Below, piece by piece: positions 34,080-42,070 of a stretch of 64,000 bases of DNA (position 1 is its first letter; each line of letters begins with the position of its first letter). The DNA lies in contig JAUOZS010000001.1 in NCBI GenBank assembly GCA_032334055.1, forward strand, positions 186,001 to 250,000, read 5' to 3'. Source of the stretch: Selenomonadales bacterium 4137-cl. Lineage in GTDB: Bacteria; Bacillota; Negativicutes; Sporomusales; UBA7701. The notes below the pieces were generated by a model, which was not told the DNA's origin, made no database searches, and saw only the letters and a program-made list of their open reading frames with translations. Position numbers and translations under genes: made by a program.

Positions 34080-35327
34080 CTACTGAGCAATGGTTGCTTT
34101 TGCCTTGGCCGCTTTTTCGCTCTTATCAAGCGCCCTGTAGATGAAGGCGCAGACCAGACCGAGTACGCTGATGGCAAGAGCGATGTAGAAGGCGTTTTGG
34201 TAGCTGCCGGTAGACATTCTTACCGTTGCGGCGGTCATCGGGCCGAAGATGGCCGCAAGGCTGAAGCCGATAAAGGTGATACCATAGTTTACACCAAAGT
34301 TTTTGAGACCGTATCTTTCGCTGATGATCGGCGGCATGGTGCCCATGAAGCCGCCGAAGACGGCGCCTACGCCTATCCCGGAAACGGCAAAGCCGGCAAC
34401 CGAGCTCGTCATGCTCAGATTGAGCATGGAGAGGGCGGATACGACGTACATGATCGCGATGGTGTTGGAACGACCGATTTTGTCAGACAGGCTGCCGAAG
34501 CCGATACGACCGAGCGCGTTCGAAATGGCGACCAGGCTGACGAAGAAGGCGGCGTCCATGGGAGTGAGCTTGAACATGAGCTGGCCAATCGGCGACGCGA
34601 AAGCGGTGATCATGAGACCGGAGAGGGCGCCGCAGAGAAGCATAATGAGGATGACCCACCAAGTCTTGTCTTTAAGCATGTTGTACCACATGACATCGGG
34701 GATGTTCGCCTTGGGAGCACCGGCTTCGGGTTTCGGCTCCCAGCCTTCCGGTTTGTAGCCCGGAGGGGCTTTCTTGATGATGTTGATCGTGATGGCGAGG
34801 ACCACGAAGAATGCGGCGCCGAGGATTTTGAAGGTGGCCATGACGCCGTATTTGATGATAAGGGCGCTGGCGACGGGGGCGAAAAGCATGGCGCCGCAGC
34901 CGTAGCCGGCGGCGACCAGGCCGGAGGCAAGGCCTCTTTTGTCAGGGAAGAACTTGACGGTGTTGCCGAGCGTTCCGGCGTAGACAACGCCGCCCCCTAT
35001 ACCGGCCAGGGTGCTGTAAGTGATGTAGAGCAGGCCGACTTTGTTGACAAAGCCGGTAAGGAAAAAGCCGACAGTGAACATCAGACCGCCGATGAGGATG
35101 TTGGCCCTGGAGCCAAGGCGGTCCTGAACGTAGCCGCCGCCGATCATGGCGACGGGGCTGAGACCGTGATTGATCGTGAATGCCAGTCCGATGGCGGCCG
35201 CAGACCAGCCAAACAATTTTCCAAGCGGCAGTGCGAATACGCTCCACGCGTACAGGGTGCCGATGCAGAGGTTAGTTACTATCGCGGCGACAAGAATTAA
35301 CCAGCGATTGTATTTTTGTTCGGCCAT
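34080..35327 (-). CDS. MFS transporter, oxalate/formate antiporter (OFA) family-like
   Basis: This 415-residue transporter has about 12 membrane segments in the OFA pattern: NRWLILVAAIVTNLCIGTLYAWSVFALPL at the N-terminus, the MFS-type loop GGGYVQDRLGSRA and FGSLSDKIGRSN. ATG 35327 is preceded by GAGGTCGG; an in-frame ATG at 35381 lacks a site. It lies behind the zinc-ribbon gene and the minus-strand sigma-54 promoter and activator element, so it probably belongs to the sigma-54 regulon and imports or exchanges a carboxylate. Substrate unknown. Confidence 0.85.
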   Translation of the reverse strand: MAEQKYNRWLILVAAIVTNLCIGTLYAWSVFALPLGKLFGWSAAAIGLAFTINHGLSPVAMIGGGYVQDRLGSRANILIGGLMFTVGFFLTGFVNKVGLLYITYSTLAGIGGGVVYAGTLGNTVKFFPDKRGLASGLVAAGYGCGAMLFAPVASALIIKYGVMATFKILGAAFFVVLAITINIIKKAPPGYKPEGWEPKPEAGAPKANIPDVMWYNMLKDKTWWVILIMLLCGALSGLMITAFASPIGQLMFKLTPMDAAFFVSLVAISNALGRIGFGSLSDKIGRSNTIAIMYVVSALSMLNLSMTSSVAGFAVSGIGVGAVFGGFMGTMPPIISERYGLKNFGVNYGITFIGFSLAAIFGPMTAATVRMSTGSYQNAFYIALAISVLGLVCAFIYRALDKSEKAAKAKATIAQ

Positions 35328-35570
35328 TCTCCGACCTCTTTCTTTCAGTATTTTGTTTCCAAATAGCAGAATAACAGACAAAGAATCATGGACTCACTGT
35401 GCGACAAGTGGACTGGTGTGAGGCGACTGTTGTCGAGGCTGTTTAGCCGCTTGGGGGGCACAGGGTTGAACGGCAAATATACGAAAATTCGTTAAATTCT
35501 CGTCAGGGGACGAACGGTGGTCCCCCTTTGCGGCAACCTTAGTTGTGTGCCGTTGGTTGGATAACCAGCC

Positions 35571-35714
35571 TTAATTGCCGGCTTTTTCTTCGGCAGGCAG
35601 TTCTGTTTTGCAGAAGGGGCAAATTTTCTGCTTAACCCCTCCTATGGCGGCGATTTTCTTTTTGCAGTTCGGGCACTCTACAGGCTTGGCTGCTCCACCT
35701 GGACGAAAACACAT
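35571..35714 (-). CDS. Small zinc-ribbon protein (47 residues)
   Basis: A short frame of 47 residues begins MCFRPGGAAKPVECPNCKK and has a second CPFC pair, giving a CPxC...CPxC zinc ribbon. AGGAGGT precedes ATG 35714 at good spacing, and the stop is at 35571. The initial MC resembles the MC start of the larger Cys-rich protein at 49974. It is the first gene downstream of the minus-strand sigma-54 promoter (about 310 bp leader) and is followed by the OFA transporter. A role in metal or substrate handling is plausible but unproven. Confidence 0.75.
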   Translation of the reverse strand: MCFRPGGAAKPVECPNCKKKIAAIGGVKQKICPFCKTELPAEEKAGN

Positions 35715-35730
35715 TGCACATTACCTCCTG

Positions 35731-36022
35731 AAATTTTGTTGCCGGGGAAGGTTTTTCCCCCGTTAAAAATACGTTGCCGTAATTAGGCGGGGCTTTCTGA
35801 ACCGCTGCTTATGGCAGCAAAGGACGTTGTCGCCTGTCGCCTCGCCGGTGCGGGCGTTTACTGCTGGCGCAGCAAAGCCGCATAGTTCGCTTGACTTGAG
35901 TGTAGCCGGAAAAACGCGCGATGTGCCCTTTTTCCCCCACCTCCTTCAGCGCTTGTCCGCTTATTTCGGCGCGTCTTTTGCATTGAGTATGATGTGAATC
36001 CCTGCCGATGCATACCATAATA
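35731..36022 (-). other. Long 5' leader before the zinc-ribbon gene
   Basis: About 290 bp lie between the sigma-54 promoter and the small gene on the minus strand. I find no convincing coding frame with a ribosome site. It may hold RNA structure; nothing identifiable is seen. Confidence 0.3.
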
Positions 36023-36038
36023 TGCAATAAACGTGCCA
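36023..36038 (-). promoter_or_regulatory. Sigma-54 promoter of the zinc-ribbon/OFA unit
   Basis: On the minus strand TGGCACG (36038-36032), TTTA and TTGCA (36027-36023) form a consensus sigma-54 promoter. A copy of the 32-bp activator element lies 144 bp upstream. Confidence 0.9.
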
Positions 36039-36182
36039 GCTCGCCCATAAGCGGTCGAAGCGCCGGGCATTAAGGGGCGGGGTGTTTTGCCCGTTTCTTG
36101 AGAAACAAGGGTTTTATCTCTTTTTGGTTTTCCGGCGAATTTGTTAATAAGTTCACAAATGGGATAAATCCAGGGTGTCGGC

Positions 36183-36214
36183 CAATCCTTTTTTGCGAAT
36201 TCAGTATCATTTTA
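36183..36214 (-). promoter_or_regulatory. 32-bp activator element (copy for the minus-strand promoter)
   Basis: On the minus strand this reads TAAAATGATACTG, a 3-bp variable stretch (AAT), TCGCAAAAA, one variable base (A), then GGATTG. Together with the copies at 38963 and 46541, 28 of 32 positions are invariant. It sits 144 bp upstream of the sigma-54 promoter, a normal enhancer distance, and 115 bp from the 3' end of the activator gene. Confidence 0.85.
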
Positions 36215-36285
36215 GGAAATGGTCTGCTTGGTAATTTCGGTGCGCACGCGGAGGGCGCTGTGGCTTTTTAGTGGCGGTATTCTAA

Positions 36286-36308
36286 AGGGCCCCCTGGCAG
36301 GGGGCCCT
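36286..36308. terminator. GC-rich hairpin downstream of the sigma-54 activator
   Basis: AGGGCCCCCT (36286-36295) and AGGGGGCCCT (36299-36308) form a perfect 10-bp stem with a 3-nt loop, 21 bp beyond the activator stop on the minus strand. The T run is weak, so it is a candidate terminator only. Confidence 0.5.
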
Positions 36309-36328
36309 GGGAAGAAGGCACTGGCGGG

Positions 36329-38506
36329 CTAATAATCTATTTTGAAGTCTTTCAGTTTCCGATAGAGGGTTGAGCGGCTGATTCCCAACACCTCGGCCGC
36401 CGTTCGGGGACAGTTGTTGGCATGGAGAAGGGCGGCCTCGATGGCGGCTTTTTCGAGTTTTTCCAGACAGAGGATTTCTCCGATTTTCTTGCTGGTGTCA
36501 GATAATTCGTCCGGTTTTACGGGGCAGGAGTCTACAAGGATGTAGTTAGGCAGGTTTTCCGGTTTGATGAGGTCCCCTTGGGCGGTGTTGACGGCGTGGA
36601 TTATGGCGTTCTGAAGCTGCCGCACGTTGCCCGGCCATGGGTATTCGCTGATCTTTTTCTGGGCCGCCGGGCTGATCTGGGGAACTTTCCAGTTGTGGCG
36701 CTCGCAGTACCGTTCGATGAAGTGTTTGACCAGCAGCTCAATGTCGCCGCTTCTTTCCCTTAGAGGAGGAATGTTGATCGTCAAAACCGACAGACGGAAG
36801 TACAGGTCTTCGCGGAATTGACTCTCCTTGACCATTTTGTAAAGGTCTTTGTTAGTGGCTACGATTATGCGGAAGTCAACTTTCTTGTAGCGGTTGCCGC
36901 CGACCCGCATGACCTGTTTGTCTTCGAGGGTTCTGAGCAGTACGGCCTGGAGTTCCAGCGGCATGTCGCCGATTTCGTCGAGGAAGAGCGTTCCCCCGTG
37001 GGCAAGCTCGATTTTGCCGGCTTTGCCGCTGCGTTCCGCGCCGGTGAAACTGCCGCCTTCGTAGCCGAACAGTTCGCTGCCGATGAGTTCCCTTGGCATG
37101 GCGGCGCAGTTGACGGCCATGAACGGTCCCTGGGGGCGGTGGACATTGTGGATGGCCTGGGCGAAAAGCTCTTTGCCTGTGCCGCTTTCGCCGGTGAGCA
37201 TGATGTTTTCCGCCGAGGCGGCGAAGCGCTTGGCCAGGGCGAGGGTTTTTTTGAGCTCGGGGCTTTCGGTGATGATGTCGGCAAAGGTATGTACGGCCAT
37301 GCCGTTGGTCTTAACGCTCGCTTTGGCGGCGGCTTTCTCGGCGGAGATAAATTTCAGGACGGCGACATTCAGTTCGTTGGTCTCGTGGTTGATTATCGGC
37401 CGGATAACAATCTGGAAGGGGAGCTGCCGGTCGTTGCCGACGCTGATGTGTTCTTCAACACGGACGATCTCGCCTTTTTCCGCCAGGGAAAGGAGGGGGG
37501 AGTCGTGGTTGAGGAATTCGCAGATGTTCCGCTTGCCGACGTCTTCATGGCGGAGTTTGAGGATGCGCATGCCGTCTCGGTTGGTAAAGATAATCTTCCC
37601 GGTCCGGTCGATGGCAACGATGCCCTCTTCGACAAATGCCATGGTGGCGTTTAAGGTGTGGTGGACGACGATAAGCTTGTCGGTTGTGCTGCGGAGATGG
37701 TTGTCGAGGGCCGCGACTTGTTTGTTGGCGCTGCAGAGTTCGTCGGCGGTTTTGCTGAGCTTTATGCCGGTTTCAATGGCGACGGCCATGGAAGTTGTCA
37801 GCGCGAAGCTGTGCATGCTTAGGTTTTTGAGCGTTTCTTCGTCCGGAGGATTCTGCAAAGGCTGGCTGAGCAGCACGAGAGCAGCCTGAACCGAGCCGTT
37901 TTCATCTTTAATAGGCGCGGCGGAGGCAATGCTATTTTGAAACGCGATGCAATAGTGCTCGGGACCGAGCAGTTGCACGGGGCGTTTGAGGCGGATGCAT
38001 AGTTCGTGGGCGGTGGTGCCTTCAGTGTGTTCGTCGGCGACGATGCCCATGCGGGAGCTTTGGTCGGCAAAGAGGGGCGGGAATTTTTGCCAGTCCCCCT
38101 CGTTTAGCAGCACAACCCCGGTTTTATCGAATAAATAGAGGAGATAGCCGCAAGAAAAAAGGAGGTCTTGGAAAGACTTGGCCAACGAATTTGTTATGTC
38201 AATAAGCTGTCGATGCTGATCGAGGAGTTTCGACAATTCGTCGGGCTTCATATGGGGGCTGGTCACGACTGCATAAGGGTTGACGCCCAGGTTGCGGGAT
38301 CTGATCCAGGAAGCGGCAACTTCTTGGTTCATGTAAGGATGTCTGCGGGGATCCTCGGATTCGTCCTGCAAAAATGCCTGCTTGCACTGCAGCAGCGCCT
38401 GCCACCGTTCGTAGGACACGAGAATGTCGCTGGATCTTATTTCGTTGTCGGCAAAAAAGTTGACCTGTGTGTTCTGGATTTTCGGAAGGCGGTTGGTTTT
38501 GCCCAT
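36329..38506 (-). CDS. Sigma-54-dependent transcriptional activator (GAF-PAS-AAA-HTH_8)
   Basis: This 725-residue enhancer-binding protein is of the AcoR/DhaR type. It has an N-terminal region (about 1-120), a GAF-like sensor (about 120-270; GTTAHELCIRLKRPVQLLGPEHYC), a PAS domain (about 295-395; VEEGIVAIDRTGKIIFTNRDG) and an AAA+ ATPase (about 415-640) with Walker A GESGTGKE, the sigma-54 loop GSFTGA (usually GAFTGA), Walker B TLFLDEIGDMP and the arginine-finger region. The C-terminal HTH_8 is TAAEVLGISRSTLYRKLKD. ATG 38506 follows GGAGGAAAG. No two-component receiver is present, so it probably senses a ligand directly. It is the only sigma-54 activator here and probably binds the 32-bp elements. 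Confidence 0.92.
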   Translation of the reverse strand: MGKTNRLPKIQNTQVNFFADNEIRSSDILVSYERWQALLQCKQAFLQDESEDPRRHPYMNQEVAASWIRSRNLGVNPYAVVTSPHMKPDELSKLLDQHRQLIDITNSLAKSFQDLLFSCGYLLYLFDKTGVVLLNEGDWQKFPPLFADQSSRMGIVADEHTEGTTAHELCIRLKRPVQLLGPEHYCIAFQNSIASAAPIKDENGSVQAALVLLSQPLQNPPDEETLKNLSMHSFALTTSMAVAIETGIKLSKTADELCSANKQVAALDNHLRSTTDKLIVVHHTLNATMAFVEEGIVAIDRTGKIIFTNRDGMRILKLRHEDVGKRNICEFLNHDSPLLSLAEKGEIVRVEEHISVGNDRQLPFQIVIRPIINHETNELNVAVLKFISAEKAAAKASVKTNGMAVHTFADIITESPELKKTLALAKRFAASAENIMLTGESGTGKELFAQAIHNVHRPQGPFMAVNCAAMPRELIGSELFGYEGGSFTGAERSGKAGKIELAHGGTLFLDEIGDMPLELQAVLLRTLEDKQVMRVGGNRYKKVDFRIIVATNKDLYKMVKESQFREDLYFRLSVLTINIPPLRERSGDIELLVKHFIERYCERHNWKVPQISPAAQKKISEYPWPGNVRQLQNAIIHAVNTAQGDLIKPENLPNYILVDSCPVKPDELSDTSKKIGEILCLEKLEKAAIEAALLHANNCPRTAAEVLGISRSTLYRKLKDFKIDY

Positions 38507-38765
38507 CTGCACTTTCCTCCATCGTATTCTCGTCTGACACACTGCTTTACCGCGAACGTTTCGTGGGGCAATCAGGAGAGCTTTGTCCCATTATATTCGC
38601 TCCGGCAACCGCTTTAGTACTTGGCGCCGAAGCGAATTTTGACTATTCCGGCAAATAATGTTTAAATACAAGGCCGACGAGTCTCAGTAGACGTATCGAC
38701 TTTGCGAAGGCGATTGGGTAGTGTAAAAACAATAAGAAATTTGATACTACCCCTATGCTATATTA
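38507..38765. other. Intergenic region upstream of the activator gene
   Basis: About 260 bp between the activator start and the next RNA element hold no gene. It contains the small GGCGCC-centred inverted motif (38598-38636) and AT-rich sequence. A promoter for the activator gene was not clearly identified on the minus strand. Confidence 0.3.
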
Positions 38766-38777
38766 TATAATTATAAC

Positions 38778-38890
38778 CTTATCAGTACAAGACCGGCACA
38801 TGTAATCTTTTGGGGTTATTAACATTATTTTATGTGCTGACACAGAGGTTTTGCAAGGTCTACCGGTCTTGCGGGGCCTTTTCTTTTTTC
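38778..38890 (+). ncRNA. Candidate structured RNA or attenuator, ending in a T-tract terminator
   Basis: A promoter-like TTGATA-N19-TATAAT (38741-38771) is followed by a roughly 110-nt segment with interlocked complementary pieces: CAAGACCGG (38788-38796) with CCGGTCTTG (38863-38871), and GCACAT (38796-38801) with ATGTGC (38832-38837). GCAAG/CTTGC (38853-38857 and 38868-38872) forms an alternative hairpin. It ends in CGGGGCC-TTTT-C-TTTTTT. The 3' segment can pair with two alternative partners, as in a switching leader. It may be a small RNA, because the next gene has its own sigma-54 promoter. No known family is recognised. Confidence 0.4.
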
Positions 38891-38962
38891 GGGTTGCCAG
38901 CTACCTGGGGCTAATTGATATTTTTTTCACATTGCCGCAGTGTTAGAATTCGCACCCAGTTT

Positions 38963-38994
38963 TAAAATGATACTGTAATCGCAAAAAAGGATTG
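38963..38994 (+). promoter_or_regulatory. 32-bp activator element (copy for operon 1)
   Basis: It reads TAAAATGATACTG, TAA (variable), TCGCAAAAA, A (variable), GGATTG, and lies 118 bp upstream of the sigma-54 promoter at 39113. It shares 28 of 32 positions with the other two copies. Confidence 0.87.
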
Positions 38995-39112
38995 CAATCG
39001 GCTATCGTTGGGTGAATTTCTGCGAAAAAAAACGGCGGGCAAGCGCCTGTCTTTGCCGAACGCCGAACGCCGCCGCGCGTTTTTGCGACTTTGGACATGT
39101 ATTGTCGCACTC

Positions 39113-39128
39113 TGGCACGTTTATTGCA
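39113..39128 (+). promoter_or_regulatory. Sigma-54 promoter of molybdopterin oxidoreductase operon 1
   Basis: TGGCACG-TTTA-TTGCA (39113-39128) is an exact sigma-54 consensus. The transcript would start near 39140 and the first gene begins at 39271. Confidence 0.92.
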
Positions 39129-39270
39129 ATATATCCGCTTAAGGGCGCTATGCGCCAACCATAGTAATATCCGGGCGTAACGCTCTGCCTTAGTTGTCAA
39201 AAACCGCCGCAAGGCAGATTTGACTCATTATGGACGGCGGAGGCCCGGTCAACGCCGGAAGGGAGGCAAC

Positions 39271-41511
39271 ATGAGCAAAAGTATCGATTTGCAACAAGAG
39301 GGCATCGAAGTAAAGAAATCGTGCTGTTACTTCTGCCATCAGAACTGCGGTGTGCTGGCTTATGTCAAAGACGGCAAGGTGCTGGCCATCGAAGGTGACC
39401 CCAGCTATCCCACTAACGAGGGGGGACTGTGTTGCCGGGGTAATATCGCTTTGAAACATCTCGATCATCCCGCCCGCGTCAACTACCCGCTCAAACGGGT
39501 GGGCAAACGCGGTGAGGGCAAGTGGGAACAGATTCCCTGGGACCAGGCAATGGACGAGATCGCCGCCAAGTTGGCCGCGATTCGCGACGAGTTCGGCGCG
39601 GAGGCGGTAGCCACAGCCGGGGGCACGTCGCGCACCGACGACTGGGCCCGCCGGCGGTTTATGAACATGTTCGGCAGTCCGAACTGTTTTCACAATTCCC
39701 ATTTATGCTGGATACCTACCTTTATGGTGGAGACCGCCATCTACGGCTGGTGCCCGTTCGACCTTGACCTGGGGGCGAGCCGTTGTCTGGTGCTGTGGGG
39801 CCAGAACCCGGGTGCATCGAGCATGCCGGAGATGCACCACATCCGCGAGTTGCAGACGAAGGGCCTGAAGGTAATCGTCATCGATCCCCGTTTCACCGAA
39901 ACGGCGGCGAAGGCGGACCTCTGGCTGCCGCTCAGGCCCGGCTCCGACCTGGCGCTGGCGCTGGCGTGGGTCAACGTCATCATCCACGAGGGTCTGTACG
40001 ATGCGGAGTTCGTGACCGAATACTGCGAGGGCTTCGGCGAGCTTGCCGACCATGTCGAACAGTTCACGCCCGAATGGGCGGCGCCGCTGACTTGGCTGAC
40101 GCCGGAGCAGATTCGCGAGAGCGCTTATATGTACGCGACAAGTAAGCCTGGCAATATTCAGTGGGGGGTCGCCATCGACCAGCTCGGCAAATCGGCCGGC
40201 GCGGCGATGCACGCCCGTGCGCTGCTCAGGGCACTGACCGGCAATCTCGATTGCCCCGGCTCCGATCTCTTGACCGGTCCCAGCCAGGACTCGATCACCG
40301 ACGAGGAAATGGAAGCCAACGACATGCTGCCGGAGGCGCAGAAGGCGAAGCAGATCGGCGCCGACCGCTTCAAGCTGATTACCTGGCCCGGTTACGGCCG
40401 GATCGCCGAACTTGCCAAGAAGCACTGGGGCAAGGCGCCGACCGCCGAGTGGATGTGCGAGGCCCATCCGCCGTCTGTGTTCAACGCCATCATCACTGGC
40501 GAGCCTTATCAGATCAAGGCGCTGCTGGTGTCGGCCACCAACCCGGTGAATTCGTACGGTCAGAGCAAGATGACTCTGGAGGCGCTCAGGAAGGTCGACT
40601 TCATGGTAACGTGCGAGTACTGGATGACGCCGACAGCCGCTCTGTCCGATTATGTACTGCCAATCGCCGGCGCCCTCGAACGGCCGACGATCACCAATTC
40701 TTACGGCTGCGCGGATTTCCTGCTGTGTTCGCAGCGGGCCATCCAGCCGATGTACGAGCGCCGCAACGATTACAACTTCTGGCGCGACCTGGGCATGCGC
40801 ATGGGCCAGGAGGAGATGTGGCCGTGGGAGACGGTGGAGGATGCGTACCACTACCGTATCGAGCCGCTTGGCTACGGCGCCGAGAGTTACGATGAGTTCG
40901 TGGATTTGTACCGTTTCCATTTCCCGGAGAGGGAGTATTTCAAGTATAAGCGGATCGGTTTCGGCACTCCGTCCGGTAAGGTGGAGCTGTATTCCTCGAC
41001 TCTCAAGGATCTTGGCTATCCGCCGCTGCCCGAGTACGCTGGCCCGGTCGAGAACGAACTGGACGACCCGGAACTGGCGAAGGAGTATCCGCTGGTGTTG
41101 ACGACCGGCAACGGGTTTATGCCGTTCCACCATTCCGAGCACTTTCAGATCAAGGAACTGCGTTTCCTGCGCCACGAGCCCCGGGTCGAGATCAACCCGG
41201 CGACGGCTGCCGAACTGGGAATTGCCGATGAGGACTGGGTCTGGATCGAAACCCGCCGCGGCCGGATCAAGCAGAAGGCTGCGCTGACACAGGGGGTTGC
41301 TCCCCGGGTTATCGTGACCGAGCGCGGTTGGTGGTTCCCCGAGCGGAGCATGGCCGAGCCGGAGCTGGGCGGCTGCTTGGAGTCGAACACCAATGTTCTG
41401 ACCAGCGTGGACGACGAGCATTGTGACCCGTTCAGCGGCACCTGGGCCAACCGGGGACTGCTTTGCAAGGTTTACAAGGTGAACGGCGCGGATGCGAAGG
41501 AGGGTAAATAA
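39271..41511 (+). CDS. Molybdopterin oxidoreductase catalytic subunit 1 (DMSO-reductase family)
   Basis: This 746-residue bis-MGD enzyme has the N-terminal 4Fe-4S motif at Cys19, Cys22, Cys26 and Cys54 (CYFCHQNC ... CCRG). The likely Mo/W ligand is Cys146 in NSHLCWIP. Conserved family stretches include PLRPGSDLALALAWVNVIIHEGLYD, LRALTGNLDCPG and the C-terminal molydop-binding segment ERGWWFPERSM. No twin-arginine signal is present, so it is cytoplasmic. It resembles the acetylene-hydratase, transhydroxylase and dehydroxylase-type subfamilies more than nitrate or formate enzymes, but the substrate is not fixed. ATG 39271 follows GAAGGGAGG. It heads an operon with an Fe-S subunit, NrfD and a second catalytic gene. 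Confidence 0.9.
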   Translation: MSKSIDLQQEGIEVKKSCCYFCHQNCGVLAYVKDGKVLAIEGDPSYPTNEGGLCCRGNIALKHLDHPARVNYPLKRVGKRGEGKWEQIPWDQAMDEIAAKLAAIRDEFGAEAVATAGGTSRTDDWARRRFMNMFGSPNCFHNSHLCWIPTFMVETAIYGWCPFDLDLGASRCLVLWGQNPGASSMPEMHHIRELQTKGLKVIVIDPRFTETAAKADLWLPLRPGSDLALALAWVNVIIHEGLYDAEFVTEYCEGFGELADHVEQFTPEWAAPLTWLTPEQIRESAYMYATSKPGNIQWGVAIDQLGKSAGAAMHARALLRALTGNLDCPGSDLLTGPSQDSITDEEMEANDMLPEAQKAKQIGADRFKLITWPGYGRIAELAKKHWGKAPTAEWMCEAHPPSVFNAIITGEPYQIKALLVSATNPVNSYGQSKMTLEALRKVDFMVTCEYWMTPTAALSDYVLPIAGALERPTITNSYGCADFLLCSQRAIQPMYERRNDYNFWRDLGMRMGQEEMWPWETVEDAYHYRIEPLGYGAESYDEFVDLYRFHFPEREYFKYKRIGFGTPSGKVELYSSTLKDLGYPPLPEYAGPVENELDDPELAKEYPLVLTTGNGFMPFHHSEHFQIKELRFLRHEPRVEINPATAAELGIADEDWVWIETRRGRIKQKAALTQGVAPRVIVTERGWWFPERSMAEPELGGCLESNTNVLTSVDDEHCDPFSGTWANRGLLCKVYKVNGADAKEGK

Positions 41512-41512
41512 G

Positions 41513-42058
41513 ATGGCCCGCTATGCAATGGTTTTCGATATCAGGCGTTGCATCGGCTGCCATTCGTGCACGGTAGCCTGCCGGACGAAGAATGAGTTGC
41601 CGATGGATATGATTTACAACCCGGTCACCACTGTAGGCCCGACCGGCGTGTATCCCAATTTGAGCATGGTTCATCTGCCGCTGATCTGCATGCACTGCGA
41701 CAATCCTCCGTGCGTCGATGCCTGCCCGACGGGCGCTTCTCAGCGCCGGGACGACGGGATAGTGTTTGTGGAGGATAAGAAGTGCGTCGGCTGTTTGGCG
41801 TGTGTGATGGCCTGTCCCTACGGGGCTCGGGTTAAGAACCACGAGTCGGGCGCGGTGCAGAAGTGCGATTTCTGCAAGGACCGGGTGGACGAGGGCAAGC
41901 TGCCGTACTGTGTGCTGACTTGCCATCAGAAGGCCCGCGTTTTCGGCGATCTCGACGACGAGACGAGCGAAGTATACAAACTTGTAAACGGTGAGCGTAC
42001 GGTACGCCTGCTGGCAGAGCTGGGGACCGAACCTTATGCCTTTTACATTTACGGATAG
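41513..42058 (+). CDS. Ferredoxin-type electron-transfer subunit (DmsB/PsrB-like)
   Basis: This 181-residue protein has four Cys clusters for up to four 4Fe-4S centres: CIGCHSCTVACR (about 14-25), CMHCDNPPCVDACP (about 61-74), CVGCLACVMACP (about 92-103) and CDFCKDRVDEGKLPYCVLTCH. This is the electron-wire subunit between a catalytic Mo/W subunit and an NrfD membrane subunit. It begins 2 bp after the stop of catalytic subunit 1 and is followed 12 bp later by the NrfD gene, so the three are tightly co-transcribed. Confidence 0.93.
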   Translation: MARYAMVFDIRRCIGCHSCTVACRTKNELPMDMIYNPVTTVGPTGVYPNLSMVHLPLICMHCDNPPCVDACPTGASQRRDDGIVFVEDKKCVGCLACVMACPYGARVKNHESGAVQKCDFCKDRVDEGKLPYCVLTCHQKARVFGDLDDETSEVYKLVNGERTVRLLAELGTEPYAFYIYG

Positions 42059-42070
42059 GAGGCGGAGCTC

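Noticed and set aside
34077..35300. Plus-strand frame opposite the OFA transporter
   Set aside because: Gly/Asp/Glu-rich antisense sequence without a ribosome site.
39703..41421. Minus-strand frame of 572 residues opposite catalytic subunit 1
   Set aside because: Low-complexity Arg/His/Leu sequence without start signals; the plus-strand frame carries complete cluster motifs.
39271..41511. Specific call of acetylene hydratase or nitrate reductase for subunit 1
   Set aside because: Similarity is family-wide. The residues in the cluster segment differ from acetylene hydratase as I remember it (HQN rather than the Asp-containing segment), so no substrate can be assigned.
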